A stretch of 64,000 bases of DNA from contig JASHNQ010000013.1 of NCBI GenBank assembly GCA_030041545.1, forward strand, positions 23,357 to 87,356, read 5' to 3'. The stretch is from a candidate division FCPU426 bacterium (GTDB lineage Bacteria; Oederibacteriota; Muellerivitia; Muellerivitales; Muellerivitaceae). Of this stretch, positions 16,056 to 24,783 are shown piece after piece. Both the position numbers and the translations under genes were made by a program. Under the pieces are notes generated by a model. That model searched no databases. It was not told where the DNA came from and saw only the letters and a program-made list of their open reading frames with translations. Positions within the stretch are counted from its first letter, which is position 1, and each line of letters begins with the position of its first letter.

Positions 16056-17468
16056 GTGAAACCTGTCATTTTGGTCGTCGATGATGAAGAAAGCGTCCGG
16101 GAATCCTTCCGATTGGCGCTACAGGATAAGTACGAATTGTCCTGCGCGGAGGATGCCAAAGCCACCCTCCGGATCCTTAAGAGCCAAAATTTTGACCTAT
16201 GCCTCCTGGACATCATGCTTCCCGACGGCTCCGGCATCGACCTTCTCCGGCAGATCAAGCGCCGGGACGAATCACTGGATGTCATCATGGTGACCGCCCT
16301 CACGGGCGTGGACACAGCTTTGGACGCCATGAAGCTGGGGGCTTACGATTACATCACCAAACCCTACAAGATCGGGGAATTGTACGAGGTGATCGAACGG
16401 GTTTTGGAGAAAAGGGCCTTAGAGAAGGAGAACCGTTTTTTAAGGGAGGAACTCAGCGCCCGGAAACCCGTCTGCCTGATCGGCTCCAGCAGGGCCGTCC
16501 AAGAGCTGACGAAAAAAATAGCGGGGATCGCCAAGGCCGATTTGCCGGTCCTTCTCCAAGGGGAGATGGGAAGCGGCGTCGAGGAAGCGGCACGGGAGCT
16601 GCATGCCCAAAGCCTGAGGCATCGGGGACCCTTCATCACCGCCCCCTGCGCGTCCTTTTCCAAGGCCCAGTTGGAGAAAGAGCTTTTCGGCGAGGAGGGC
16701 GACGAAGCCAGGAATAAGTCCCCGCAGATCGGCAAGTTGGAGTTCGCCGACGGGGGAACCCTCTTCCTGGACCAAGTGGACCGCCTGCCGGCGGATACGC
16801 AGGACAAATTGCTGGCGGTTTTCTCGGACCGGAAATTTTTCCGACTTGGTAGCCAGGCCGCCATACCCTTGGACATCCGTGTCATCGCCTCCGCCGATTC
16901 GGACTTGGAGGCGCACCTCAACCGGGGAATTTTTCGAGGGGATTTGCACCAATTTTTGAGCTCTTTTTCCCTTGTCCTGCCGCCCCTTCGGGAGCGACGC
17001 GAGGATATTCCGGAGCTGGTGGATTATTTCCTGAAGCTGGCCAACCCAAAGGCCAAGATACCCGTTAAGTCCATCCAAAAGGAAGCCGTCCAGTTTTTAA
17101 CCCAATACGGATGGCCGGGAAACCTGAAGGAACTGGAAAACAGCGTTGAAATGATGGTTTTGTTCGCCGGAAAGGAAACCCTGACCTTGGAAGACATCCC
17201 CTTGGACATCCTAGTCAAACAGATCGATTTGGCGAAGACCAAGGAGGAAGCCAAGCTTTCGCTCAAGCGGGTCCGGCGCCAGTTTGAACGCCAGTATATC
17301 CGCAAGGTGTTGGAACGCACGAGGGGCAATCAAACCCGCACCGCCGCCACCTTGGGGCTCCACCGTAACACCCTGATTTGGAAACTGAAGGAACTTAACC
17401 TCGAGGAAGATTACAAGCGGATCGTCAAGAAACGGCGGGAGCGCGGCGTGGGCTTCCGCAATTTATAG
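16056..17468 (+). CDS. NtrC-like response regulator with a degenerate AAA+ domain
   Basis: An intact receiver comes first (acidic DDE, phospho-Asp near 52 in LLDIMLPD, Lys in ITKPYK). An AAA+ domain covers about 140-370 and a Fis-type helix-turn-helix ends the protein (NQTRTAATLGLHRNTL). The ATPase is unusual. Walker A reads GEMGSGVEEAA with Val in place of the essential Lys, Walker B reads FLDQVD with Gln for Glu, and no GAFTGA loop exists. It therefore probably cannot activate sigma54 and may regulate by DNA binding alone. A histidine kinase follows. Confidence 0.85.
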   Translation: MKPVILVVDDEESVRESFRLALQDKYELSCAEDAKATLRILKSQNFDLCLLDIMLPDGSGIDLLRQIKRRDESLDVIMVTALTGVDTALDAMKLGAYDYITKPYKIGELYEVIERVLEKRALEKENRFLREELSARKPVCLIGSSRAVQELTKKIAGIAKADLPVLLQGEMGSGVEEAARELHAQSLRHRGPFITAPCASFSKAQLEKELFGEEGDEARNKSPQIGKLEFADGGTLFLDQVDRLPADTQDKLLAVFSDRKFFRLGSQAAIPLDIRVIASADSDLEAHLNRGIFRGDLHQFLSSFSLVLPPLRERREDIPELVDYFLKLANPKAKIPVKSIQKEAVQFLTQYGWPGNLKELENSVEMMVLFAGKETLTLEDIPLDILVKQIDLAKTKEEAKLSLKRVRRQFERQYIRKVLERTRGNQTRTAATLGLHRNTLIWKLKELNLEEDYKRIVKKRRERGVGFRNL

Positions 17469-17521
17469 CTTCCCGGGGTTGCCCGCCAACGGTTCATTTT
17501 GAAAATCTATTTGAGGTTCTT

Positions 17522-18628
17522 TTGGATTGGACCAAACTTTTTCGGCTATTGCCCCGCCGGTTTCCCCGGAGTAACGATCCGCCCACCCGGTTTGCAATTG
17601 TTGAAAAATGGCTGCAAAAAAGCCTACGCTTCCGGGCGGCGGCCTTGCTGGTCCTCCGGAACGGGGCCTTTGAACGCCTTGTTCCCCCCGCAAAAGTGGT
17701 TCTTGCCAAGGGAAGCCCTGAATTCCATCATTTGGTTTCCGGCAAGCCGTGGGTCACGCCCCCCAAAGTCCGTAAAGGAACTCGGCCGGTTTTTTGGCCG
17801 GTTTTCGCCGGTGGGAAGGTCATCGCCTGCTGGACCTTAGGCCCCCGTCCCTCCCGGACCCCTTTGACCGCAGATGAAAAACGATTCTTGGAATTTCTGT
17901 CCGATTGGACCGCCTTATGGTTGGAACAAAGGCGGCTTTGGGCCGAATTAGAAAGCTCCAACCGGCAAGCCATCCTTGGATGGATGTCGGCCGCAATGGC
18001 GCATGAAATCCGGAACCCCTTGTCCGCCCTGAGCACCTTGATCCAACTTCTCCCGCAAAAAGGAGCCGACCCCCAATTCAGGGAATCACTCCAAAAAACG
18101 GCGGCAAAGGAAATCGACCGCCTCATCCGGCTCACGGAGGATGTACTCGGCTTTTTGAGGGTTGATCTGCAAGAAATGCGGAAATTGGATTTTCAGGATT
18201 TAGCCGACCATGCGGTGCGGCTTGTCCGTCCCTTATTTGCTTCCAAAGGGGCCGAATTGGCGGTTGAAATTCCAAAACCCATTTTTCTTACCGGAAACGA
18301 AGGGCAACTGGAATGCCTCATCCTTAATTTGCTTCAAAACGCCCTAAACGCCGTGGGAAAGGGAGGAAAGGTAGAAATTTCGGCCAAAATCCATACAGCC
18401 TCATCCCAAGTAAAAGTCCCGATACTTTTTACGGTCAAGGATAATGGAAAGGGCATTCCTAAAGAGGAATTGTCGCTCATTTTCACGCCTTTTTATTCCT
18501 CCACCAAAGGTGGTAGTGGGTTAGGGCTGGCCATCTGCCAGAAAATCGTTATGAATCATAGGGGCCGAATGGAAGTGGAAAGCGCCTTGGGCGAAGGCAG
18601 TGTTTTTGCCGTCTATTTGCCGGGTTGA
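17522..18628 (+). CDS. Soluble sensor histidine kinase
   Basis: It has a 140-residue N-terminal region resembling a degenerate GAF sensor, with no membrane span. A HisKA domain follows, with the phospho-His at about residue 161 in AMAHEIRNPLSALS. The HATPase has its N box (LNLLQNALNAV), G1 box (DNGKGIP) and G2 box (GSGLGLAI). It looks fully functional. The start is TTG at 17522 after TTGAGG. It lies 53 bp after the NtrC-like regulator, its likely partner. Confidence 0.85.
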   Translation: MDWTKLFRLLPRRFPRSNDPPTRFAIVEKWLQKSLRFRAAALLVLRNGAFERLVPPAKVVLAKGSPEFHHLVSGKPWVTPPKVRKGTRPVFWPVFAGGKVIACWTLGPRPSRTPLTADEKRFLEFLSDWTALWLEQRRLWAELESSNRQAILGWMSAAMAHEIRNPLSALSTLIQLLPQKGADPQFRESLQKTAAKEIDRLIRLTEDVLGFLRVDLQEMRKLDFQDLADHAVRLVRPLFASKGAELAVEIPKPIFLTGNEGQLECLILNLLQNALNAVGKGGKVEISAKIHTASSQVKVPILFTVKDNGKGIPKEELSLIFTPFYSSTKGGSGLGLAICQKIVMNHRGRMEVESALGEGSVFAVYLPG

Positions 18629-18805
18629 TCGTAATGTCCTGGAGACATGGCGGGTTAAATTAATGTTATCTTTTCTTTGGGTTAAGGAATCAGCCATTCC
18701 CCTTGGAATGACGATAGATGAACTCCCTTCTTGCCACAAAAAAAACCCTTTTCCCGTTTTTTCTGCTAAATTTAAAAGGCGTTGATTGGAAGTTTGGGAG
18801 TGGAA

Positions 18806-19390
18806 ATGGGTAAAAGCACCTTGCGGGTTTTGGTTTTGGAAGATGACGCCTATTTCCGAAACGTTCTTCAAAACGTTTGTGGCGAACTGGGGGAAGCCTT
18901 TGCGGTGGGGGATCCCAAATCGGCCTTGAATCTCCTGGCCAAACATCCCTTCCACCTTTTGTTAGTGGATTGGCACCTCAACAAATCGGATTTGTCCTCG
19001 TTTTATTCCGCCATCGAGCATTTCCATCCCAACGTACCTTGGGTGGCTTTATTCACGGTTCCAAACCTGGCGTCGGTCATTTCCGCCATGAAAGCCGGCG
19101 CCGCTGATATCCTTTGGGCGACCCAAGACGCCGGAGCGCTGAAGGAAAAAATAAAAGGTTCCCTTCATAAACCTAGGGTTCCTTTTTATGCCCATTCCTT
19201 CGTATCCCGCTTGACTGAATCCCTGACGGAAAGGGCCGTATCCCAAAAAATTCCCCTTTTTCAGGCCCGCCGTGAATTTTCCACAACATTCCTTCGGCAA
19301 ATTTTGAACCAGCAAAAACTGAGACAGACTCAATTGGCGGTTTTCTTGGGCGTCAGTCCCAGGACCTTACACCGATATTTATCGGCTTAA
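18806..19390 (+). CDS. Receiver-like protein with Fis-type HTH, atypical
   Basis: The receiver domain keeps the acidic cluster EDD (residues 12-14) and the phospho-Asp position (LLLVDWHLN, about 55), but the conserved C-terminal Lys is replaced in the segment WATQDAGALK. The C-terminus is a Fis-like HTH (LRQTQLAVFLGVSPRTLHRYL). ATG at 18806 follows GGGAG and is preferred over an upstream TTG. It may act as a phosphorylation-independent regulator beside the kinase, which is inference. Confidence 0.7.
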   Translation: MGKSTLRVLVLEDDAYFRNVLQNVCGELGEAFAVGDPKSALNLLAKHPFHLLLVDWHLNKSDLSSFYSAIEHFHPNVPWVALFTVPNLASVISAMKAGAADILWATQDAGALKEKIKGSLHKPRVPFYAHSFVSRLTESLTERAVSQKIPLFQARREFSTTFLRQILNQQKLRQTQLAVFLGVSPRTLHRYLSA

Positions 19391-19474
19391 GCGCGCCTGC
19401 GGCCATGGCTTTTTTGAATGAAGCCAAAGGGCGGGACAAAAACCTTAAAAACCCTTTAAAAACGCAGAAAATCC

Positions 19475-19503
19475 TTGCCAAGGGCCTTTTGCTTTAGTAT
19501 AAA
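19475..19503 (+). promoter_or_regulatory. Sigma70 promoter of the HU gene
   Basis: TTGCCA at 19475-19480, a 17-bp spacer and TATAAA at 19498-19503 lie about 34 bp before the start codon. Confidence 0.65.
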
Positions 19504-19536
19504 TTTAAGCGGATTTTGAAATCCAGGAGGTGGACG

Positions 19537-19812
19537 TTGACCAAAAGCGAATTGTTGGGGACGTTGGCGAACGAAACGGGCTTGAAAAAGAAGGATGTGG
19601 ACAATGTTCTTCAAGCCTTGAGGAGCACGATTTACAAGACTTTGAAAAAAGAATACAAGATCAAGCTGGACGGTTTGGGCGTATTCCAATTGAAGGATCG
19701 CAAAGCCCGGATGGCCCGGAATCCCCGTACCGGTGAGATGGTCAATGTTCCGGCCAAGAAAGTCGTCAAGTTCCGCGTGTTGAAGGATTTAAAGGAAGCC
19801 GTATTGTCGTAA
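19537..19812 (+). CDS. HU/IHF family DNA-binding protein
   Basis: This 91-residue nucleoid protein bends DNA as a dimer. The signature region GLGVFQLKDRKARMARNP followed by RTGEMVNVPAKK contains the beta-arm RNPxTGE and the intercalating proline. The TTG start at 19537 is set by AGGAGG at 19525-19530. An upstream in-frame TTG would put this ribosome binding site inside the gene. It is monocistronic, with its own promoter and terminator. Confidence 0.9.
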   Translation: MTKSELLGTLANETGLKKKDVDNVLQALRSTIYKTLKKEYKIKLDGLGVFQLKDRKARMARNPRTGEMVNVPAKKVVKFRVLKDLKEAVLS

Positions 19813-19840
19813 AAACATCCGCCTTTTTGTCGCCCAAGAG

Positions 19841-19880
19841 AAAGCACCCTGTTTTCGCCGAAAGCGGGGTGCTTTTTTGT
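19841..19880 (+). terminator. Rho-independent terminator after the HU gene
   Basis: AAAGCACCC pairs with GGGGTGCTTT around a 14-15-base loop and is followed by a run of Ts. Confidence 0.75.
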
Positions 19881-19922
19881 TTTGAGGGGTTGGACTAAGA
19901 CTTCCATCCGCCTTCGCCCTAG

Positions 19923-20047
19923 TACCACGGGCTACGCCCGTGGGGAAAGCGGGAAGGCTACGGTGGATTTTGCCAAGTAGTGAAAGGATGCCCGCCGAAG
20001 CCTTGGCGTAGGCGGGCCTTAAAGGTACCACGGGCTCTGCCCGTGGG
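19923..20047. repeat. REP pair (REPIN-like) flanking a second hairpin
   Basis: Two nearly identical palindromes built on CCACGGGC and GCCCGTGG lie at 19923-19945 and 20026-20047, both beginning TACCACGGGCT. Between them at 19990-20017 is a different hairpin, GCCCGCC and GGCGGGC around GAAGCCTTGGCGTA. Related CCGAAGCTT-GCGTAGG hairpins occur at 60182 and 60391. No transposase is present in the window. Confidence 0.7.
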
Positions 20048-20066
20048 GCTCCATTGGGGGAAATTC

Positions 20067-22361
20067 TTGCGATTTAAAATCCCATTTTCCCTTAGGAAAT
20101 TGGAATATTCTTGGGGCTTCCTGCTGCTTTTGGCGTGGGTTCTTTGGGATTTTGGCTGTTTTTTTGCTCCCCTTTTGCATTCGTGGTATTTCCCCAAGAC
20201 GCTCTTGGATACAAGCCATTTCCCGGCAAACTCCTTTGTCCAAAAAGCCGGAATTTGGATGGGCTGTTTCACGGCTTTTTCCACAGGGTTTTGGTGCGCG
20301 GGAATTTTATGGAGTTGCGGGCGGCGCCTGCGGAAATGGTTGGCCCTTCCCGCTGAAAACGCAGGTTTAGGTTTGAGCCTGGACTTGGGGTTGGGGTTCG
20401 TGGTTTTGAACTTCTTTTGGACGGGCTTGGGGCTGGTCCGACTTTGGGTGGAACCCCTTTGGCTGGCGGTTGGGGTTGCCTTGTCGGTTTTGTGGGTGAA
20501 GGACCTGCTCCAATTGCCTTGGAAAAGCCCAAAATTCCACTTCCCACGGGGGCTGTCCCCCGCCATGGCGGGAGCTTGCTTGGCCGTGGGTTTGGTTTAT
20601 TATGGCTTTTTACTGATCCACGGATTCCTTCCGGAAACCTTTTACGATTCGCTGAATTATTTCCTCGGAATACCCCAATTTTGGCTTGACCGGCACGGCG
20701 TCACAGACGATCCCGGCCATTTATATTCAGGCTTTTTCCATGGAGGTTCCCTGTGTTTTATGTACGCTTTCGTGCTGGGCGGGACGGAGGGCGCCAAGAT
20801 CCTCGGCGTGCTGGTCCTTGGTTTTTGCGCGATTTTAGCCGGGGGCTGGGCCCATGCCAAGGCGGGTTGGCAGGCCGGGGCCGTCGCGGGTATGGCGGTT
20901 TTGACGTTTCCCCTCCTCTACCTCAACTCCGGGGCCGTGCGGGTGGACGGCCTCCTCGTCTTTTCCATGTTCCTTTACTTTTTTTGCCTGGAAAAGGCCT
21001 TGGACTGCCAGGCATCCCAATGGTTCGCCGCAGCGGCGGTTTTCGCGGGATGGGCCCTTTCCATCAAGCCCCCGGCCTTGGCGGGCATTGGGGCCGCCCT
21101 CCTGGCCGCCGCCTGGGTTTACCGGGCCTCCCTTTGGAAAACCAAAACCTTTTGGACGGCTCTCACGGGGTTTTTCGCCCTGGAAGCAGGCCCTTGGCTT
21201 TTGAAAAATTTCACCTTTACGGGCGATCCCTTTTTTCCATATGCGGCCTCGTGGTTTAATGGCCGAACCCTTCCGGATTGGGGCGTCCAAGGCTTGCTTG
21301 GCGAAAACCAGCAGTTCCTTCCCATGGGACAGGGGTGGTGGTCGGTCCTGACCCTGCCGTGGCGGTTGAGCATTCCCCAGGCGGGGGACAAGCAATGGCT
21401 GGGGCCGCTTTTCTTGGGCTTCAGCCCCGCGTTGCCCGCTTTGGCCTTGGGAAAAGGGAAAAGCACAAAGTTCCTTTCGCTGACTGCGGTATTGACGGTG
21501 GCATCGGGTTTGTGTTTTTCCCATATGCTGCGTTTCTGGATGCCGGGGTTCGCCCTGGCCCTTCTTTTATTTTCAACTATTTTCTTCGCGGAAAAAGAAG
21601 CCGCTTGGGGGCGGCTTTGGGCGTCGGCTGTTTTGGGAAGCGCTGTTTTATGTTTTGGAAGTTTCTTGGACTTAAGCGCGGTTTATTTCGACGGAGCGGG
21701 CCTCTGGAGCGGCCGGGAAAGCCGGGAAGCCTACCTCAACCGCATGCTCCCCGACTCTTATGAACCGCTGGCGCAATGGACCGCCGAGAATTTACCGGCG
21801 GACGCCCGGCTTTTGATCGTAGGGGACGCCCGGGGGGTTTATTACGGGCGCCCTTTCGAGGCGCAATCCGTATTCGACGAACCGGTGCTTTCGCAGTCGG
21901 CCCGCCTGGCGAAGGACCCCTCCGGCATCTTAAAACGGCTTCGGCAAATGGGGATCACCCATTTGGTCGTCAACATCCCTGAGGGAATGCGGGTTTCCAC
22001 CTATCAATACGACTTGAATCCCTTGGAATGGAAAAAGCTCGACGACTTTGTCCGAAGGGGCTTAAAACTTCTTTATTGGAAAAACTTCCAGGCGGTCTAT
22101 GAGGTGGAGGGCGGAATCGGCCCTTCTTCCGGCGCGCCGGCGGTGGACCCCCTTTCCTTTTTCACCCCGCAGGCCCGTGAATTCAACCGGGATATTGAAG
22201 CCCGAAACTACCTTGGAGCCCAAAAGGCGTTGAAGGAACAATTAACGCTCCTTCCCGACGACGGTTATTGGCAAAACGAGAAGAGTCTGCTGGACAAAGC
22301 CTTGAAAGAATCCATTCCGGCCTTAGAGCCTGCAACAAAACCCCAAAACAAGGCAATTTGA
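20067..22361 (+). CDS. GT-C-like polytopic membrane protein, probable glycosyltransferase
   Basis: The frame is open from 19980, but that part is repeat DNA. TTG at 20067 with TTGGGGG upstream is the likely start. About a dozen membrane spans are followed by a soluble C-terminal region of roughly 200 residues with ARLLIVGDARGVYYGRPF. Extracytoplasmic loops contain ETFYDSLNYFL. It is a paralogue of the next gene. Architecture and neighbourhood fit lipid-phosphate-sugar-dependent GT-C enzymes, but no catalytic residue can be assigned and substrates are unknown. Confidence 0.6.
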   Translation: MRFKIPFSLRKLEYSWGFLLLLAWVLWDFGCFFAPLLHSWYFPKTLLDTSHFPANSFVQKAGIWMGCFTAFSTGFWCAGILWSCGRRLRKWLALPAENAGLGLSLDLGLGFVVLNFFWTGLGLVRLWVEPLWLAVGVALSVLWVKDLLQLPWKSPKFHFPRGLSPAMAGACLAVGLVYYGFLLIHGFLPETFYDSLNYFLGIPQFWLDRHGVTDDPGHLYSGFFHGGSLCFMYAFVLGGTEGAKILGVLVLGFCAILAGGWAHAKAGWQAGAVAGMAVLTFPLLYLNSGAVRVDGLLVFSMFLYFFCLEKALDCQASQWFAAAAVFAGWALSIKPPALAGIGAALLAAAWVYRASLWKTKTFWTALTGFFALEAGPWLLKNFTFTGDPFFPYAASWFNGRTLPDWGVQGLLGENQQFLPMGQGWWSVLTLPWRLSIPQAGDKQWLGPLFLGFSPALPALALGKGKSTKFLSLTAVLTVASGLCFSHMLRFWMPGFALALLLFSTIFFAEKEAAWGRLWASAVLGSAVLCFGSFLDLSAVYFDGAGLWSGRESREAYLNRMLPDSYEPLAQWTAENLPADARLLIVGDARGVYYGRPFEAQSVFDEPVLSQSARLAKDPSGILKRLRQMGITHLVVNIPEGMRVSTYQYDLNPLEWKKLDDFVRRGLKLLYWKNFQAVYEVEGGIGPSSGAPAVDPLSFFTPQAREFNRDIEARNYLGAQKALKEQLTLLPDDGYWQNEKSLLDKALKESIPALEPATKPQNKAI

Positions 22362-22470
22362 ACCACAGAGTTCACGGAGTACACAGAGAAAGACATGAAA
22401 ACCCGGTCAAAAATAAATTATTTACTCTGTCATAAAGAGTTTTTTCGTAAGTCCTTGGAGAGGTGAGGAA
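22361..22470. repeat. Period-9 repeat arm and gap before the second GT-C gene
   Basis: The words ACCACAGAG TTCACGGAG TACACAGAG repeat with a 9-bp period right after the stop codon. The opposite arm is poorly preserved (ACTCTGT near 22424, then TCCTTGGAGAGG). This is a divergent relative of the elements at 2510 and 4048. Confidence 0.5.
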
Positions 22471-22473
22471 AGC

Positions 22474-24753
22474 GTGAACTCTAATCCACCTCCGGCGGTT
22501 GCGGAAAAGCGGGGCGGTTTTCCGTTGTTCGCGGCGGCCTCGGTTTGGGCCGCCTTGGTTTTTTTCCGTTATTTTTTTTCGCCCTCCCACCCGCTTTTTC
22601 AGGCCCTTCCTTTCCTTGGAAAGCTCCTGGATGTCGATCCCTTGCTCCCCGGCTCGTCCGCCCGTTTTTGGGAAACCCAACTGGGGTCGCTGCGGATTGG
22701 GCTGACGGTTTTCTGCGTTTCGGGGGCCACTTGGGCTTCCGGGGCCAGGCTGCGGCAATGGATGGGCCTTCGCTTGCCGGATTCTTGGGTGCGATGGGCT
22801 TTCGACTTTGGGCTGGGTGTTTGCGGCCTCAATTTTTTTTGGGTAGGGACGGGCCTGGTAGGACTTTGGTATCCCCCTGTCTGGTGGGGGACCGCAGTCC
22901 TACTTCTGGGCCTCTTTGGGATCGGGCTTTTTAGCCTTTTGAAAAAGGGGTTCCGGTTCTCCTTTCCCGACAGCGCCAGCCTCATCTTCCTTGGGGCAAT
23001 GGGGGCCTTTTACTCGCTTTTTTCCATCCTGCAAAACCTGGCCCCCGAGACTTTTTACGATTCCATGGTGTACCACCTGGCCGTGCCCGCCTATTGGCTC
23101 TCCCACCACGGCCTGGCCGACTTTCCGACCAATTTTTTCGCCAACTACCCCTATGGCGCCGAGGTTTATTTCCTCAACGGCCTGGCTTGGCAGGGGACCG
23201 AATCGGCCAAAATGTTGCATGTGGTTTGCGTAGGGGCCTGCGGGCTTTTGGCCGGGGGATGGGCGCGGGAGATGGCGGGCGCGAAGGCGGGCTGGCTGGT
23301 CTTGGGGCTGGTCCTCACCTTTCCCCTTTTAGAGGTCAACAGCTGGTCGACCGAAGTGGAAGGCTTCCTGGCCCTGGCCGTGGTCCTAATGATTTATTCC
23401 TTGAACCGGCTGGTAGTTGAAAAAGAGGGACCTTGGGTTTGGGCCCTGGCCACCGGGCTTTTCGCGGGACTGGCGCTTTGCGCCAAATACACGGCTTTTT
23501 TGGCGGTAGGCGGATCGTTTTTTGTTTTGCTTTTCCAGAAGGTTGAATTTTTCAAAAGGAGCCGGCCGGGGATATGGCTTCTCCTGTTTTTTGGAACCTT
23601 CCTCTTGCTGAGCCCGTGGATTTTGAAAAACCTCGTTTATACCGGCAATCCCATTTTTCCCTATGGGATGACCCATTTCCCGGGCCGTCATCTGCCCCCC
23701 TTGGGTTATGAGAGGCTTTTGCAGGAACAGCATGCCCGTGTGACCACGGACGGTTGGTCCTGGTTGCTACTGCCCTGGACCCTCACCATGGCCAATCCCG
23801 ACAGCTACAACTTTTGCGGACCCCTGGCCTTGGCCATGGTTCCTTTTCTGTTCCTGTTCCGCTTCCAGCATCCCGCTTTGAGGTTCCTGGCAGCCCTCAC
23901 CCCGCTTCTTTTGGCGGCCGGGTTCGCGGTCACCCATATCCTGCGCTTCGTGCTTCCCGTTTTCGTCCTTTTTTACGTCCTGGCCGGGACCGTGCTGTGG
24001 GGGAGCGGCCAACCCGCTTGGGGAAAGGTTGGGGCTTGGGCCGCCGGCTTTTGCGCCGTGCTTTGTTTCGCCTATATGAGCCTCATCAGCCACTATTATT
24101 ATTCCTGCGCCGGCATCTGGCTGGGGAGGCAGACCCGCGCCGAATACCTCATGGGCCCGGGCAAGATCACGCCCTACTACGACATGGCCCAATGGGTCAA
24201 CCGCAACCTTCCGGGGGATGCCCGCCTTTTGGTGGCGGGGGACGCGCGCGGGCTTTATTATGAGAGGCCCTTCCTGACCAACAGCGTTTTTGACGAACAG
24301 GTTCTCTCCCAAGCCGCACAGGAGGAAGAAAACGCCGAAGGGATCGCCCGGCGCCTGAAGGAGTTGGGCGTAGAGGACGTCGTGGTCAACGGGAACGAGG
24401 GCATCCGGGTGGCCGCCGATTACCACCATTACGACCTGACTCCCGGCCAATGGGCCAAGCTCGACGGGTTCATCCAGGAATACACGGATCTGGTATACCA
24501 GCAAAACCTCCAAGGGGTTTACCGCATCCTGCCCCAACCCCGGACGGCGCCGGCCGGGGGAACCCTGGACTTGATCCTGTTTTTTTCCAAGCCCGCGTCC
24601 CAATTCGTCAAGGACGTCCAAAAACACCGATGGAAGGAAGCGGAGGACGATTTGAAGGAAACTTTGGAGCTTTACCCTTTCTCGGCCTTTTGGAAACGGC
24701 AGAAAGAGCAATTCGACAAGGCCATGAAACAAGTTCTGGGTTCTAAAATTTAA
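22474..24753 (+). CDS. GT-C-like polytopic membrane protein, paralogue
   Basis: This 759-residue protein has about a dozen membrane spans and a soluble C-terminal part. It shares with its upstream neighbour APETFYDSMVYHLAVP, the block GDARLLVAGDARGLYYERPF and a SVFDEQVLSQ motif, so the two arose by tandem duplication. GTG at 22474 follows GGAGAGGTGAGG. It is probably an integral membrane glycosyltransferase or related surface-glycan enzyme. The assignment rests on topology and on the adjacent O-antigen-ligase-like gene. Confidence 0.6.
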   Translation: MNSNPPPAVAEKRGGFPLFAAASVWAALVFFRYFFSPSHPLFQALPFLGKLLDVDPLLPGSSARFWETQLGSLRIGLTVFCVSGATWASGARLRQWMGLRLPDSWVRWAFDFGLGVCGLNFFWVGTGLVGLWYPPVWWGTAVLLLGLFGIGLFSLLKKGFRFSFPDSASLIFLGAMGAFYSLFSILQNLAPETFYDSMVYHLAVPAYWLSHHGLADFPTNFFANYPYGAEVYFLNGLAWQGTESAKMLHVVCVGACGLLAGGWAREMAGAKAGWLVLGLVLTFPLLEVNSWSTEVEGFLALAVVLMIYSLNRLVVEKEGPWVWALATGLFAGLALCAKYTAFLAVGGSFFVLLFQKVEFFKRSRPGIWLLLFFGTFLLLSPWILKNLVYTGNPIFPYGMTHFPGRHLPPLGYERLLQEQHARVTTDGWSWLLLPWTLTMANPDSYNFCGPLALAMVPFLFLFRFQHPALRFLAALTPLLLAAGFAVTHILRFVLPVFVLFYVLAGTVLWGSGQPAWGKVGAWAAGFCAVLCFAYMSLISHYYYSCAGIWLGRQTRAEYLMGPGKITPYYDMAQWVNRNLPGDARLLVAGDARGLYYERPFLTNSVFDEQVLSQAAQEEENAEGIARRLKELGVEDVVVNGNEGIRVAADYHHYDLTPGQWAKLDGFIQEYTDLVYQQNLQGVYRILPQPRTAPAGGTLDLILFFSKPASQFVKDVQKHRWKEAEDDLKETLELYPFSAFWKRQKEQFDKAMKQVLGSKI

Positions 24754-24783
24754 CACTCAAAATTTCCTTTGAGGGGGTTGTCT

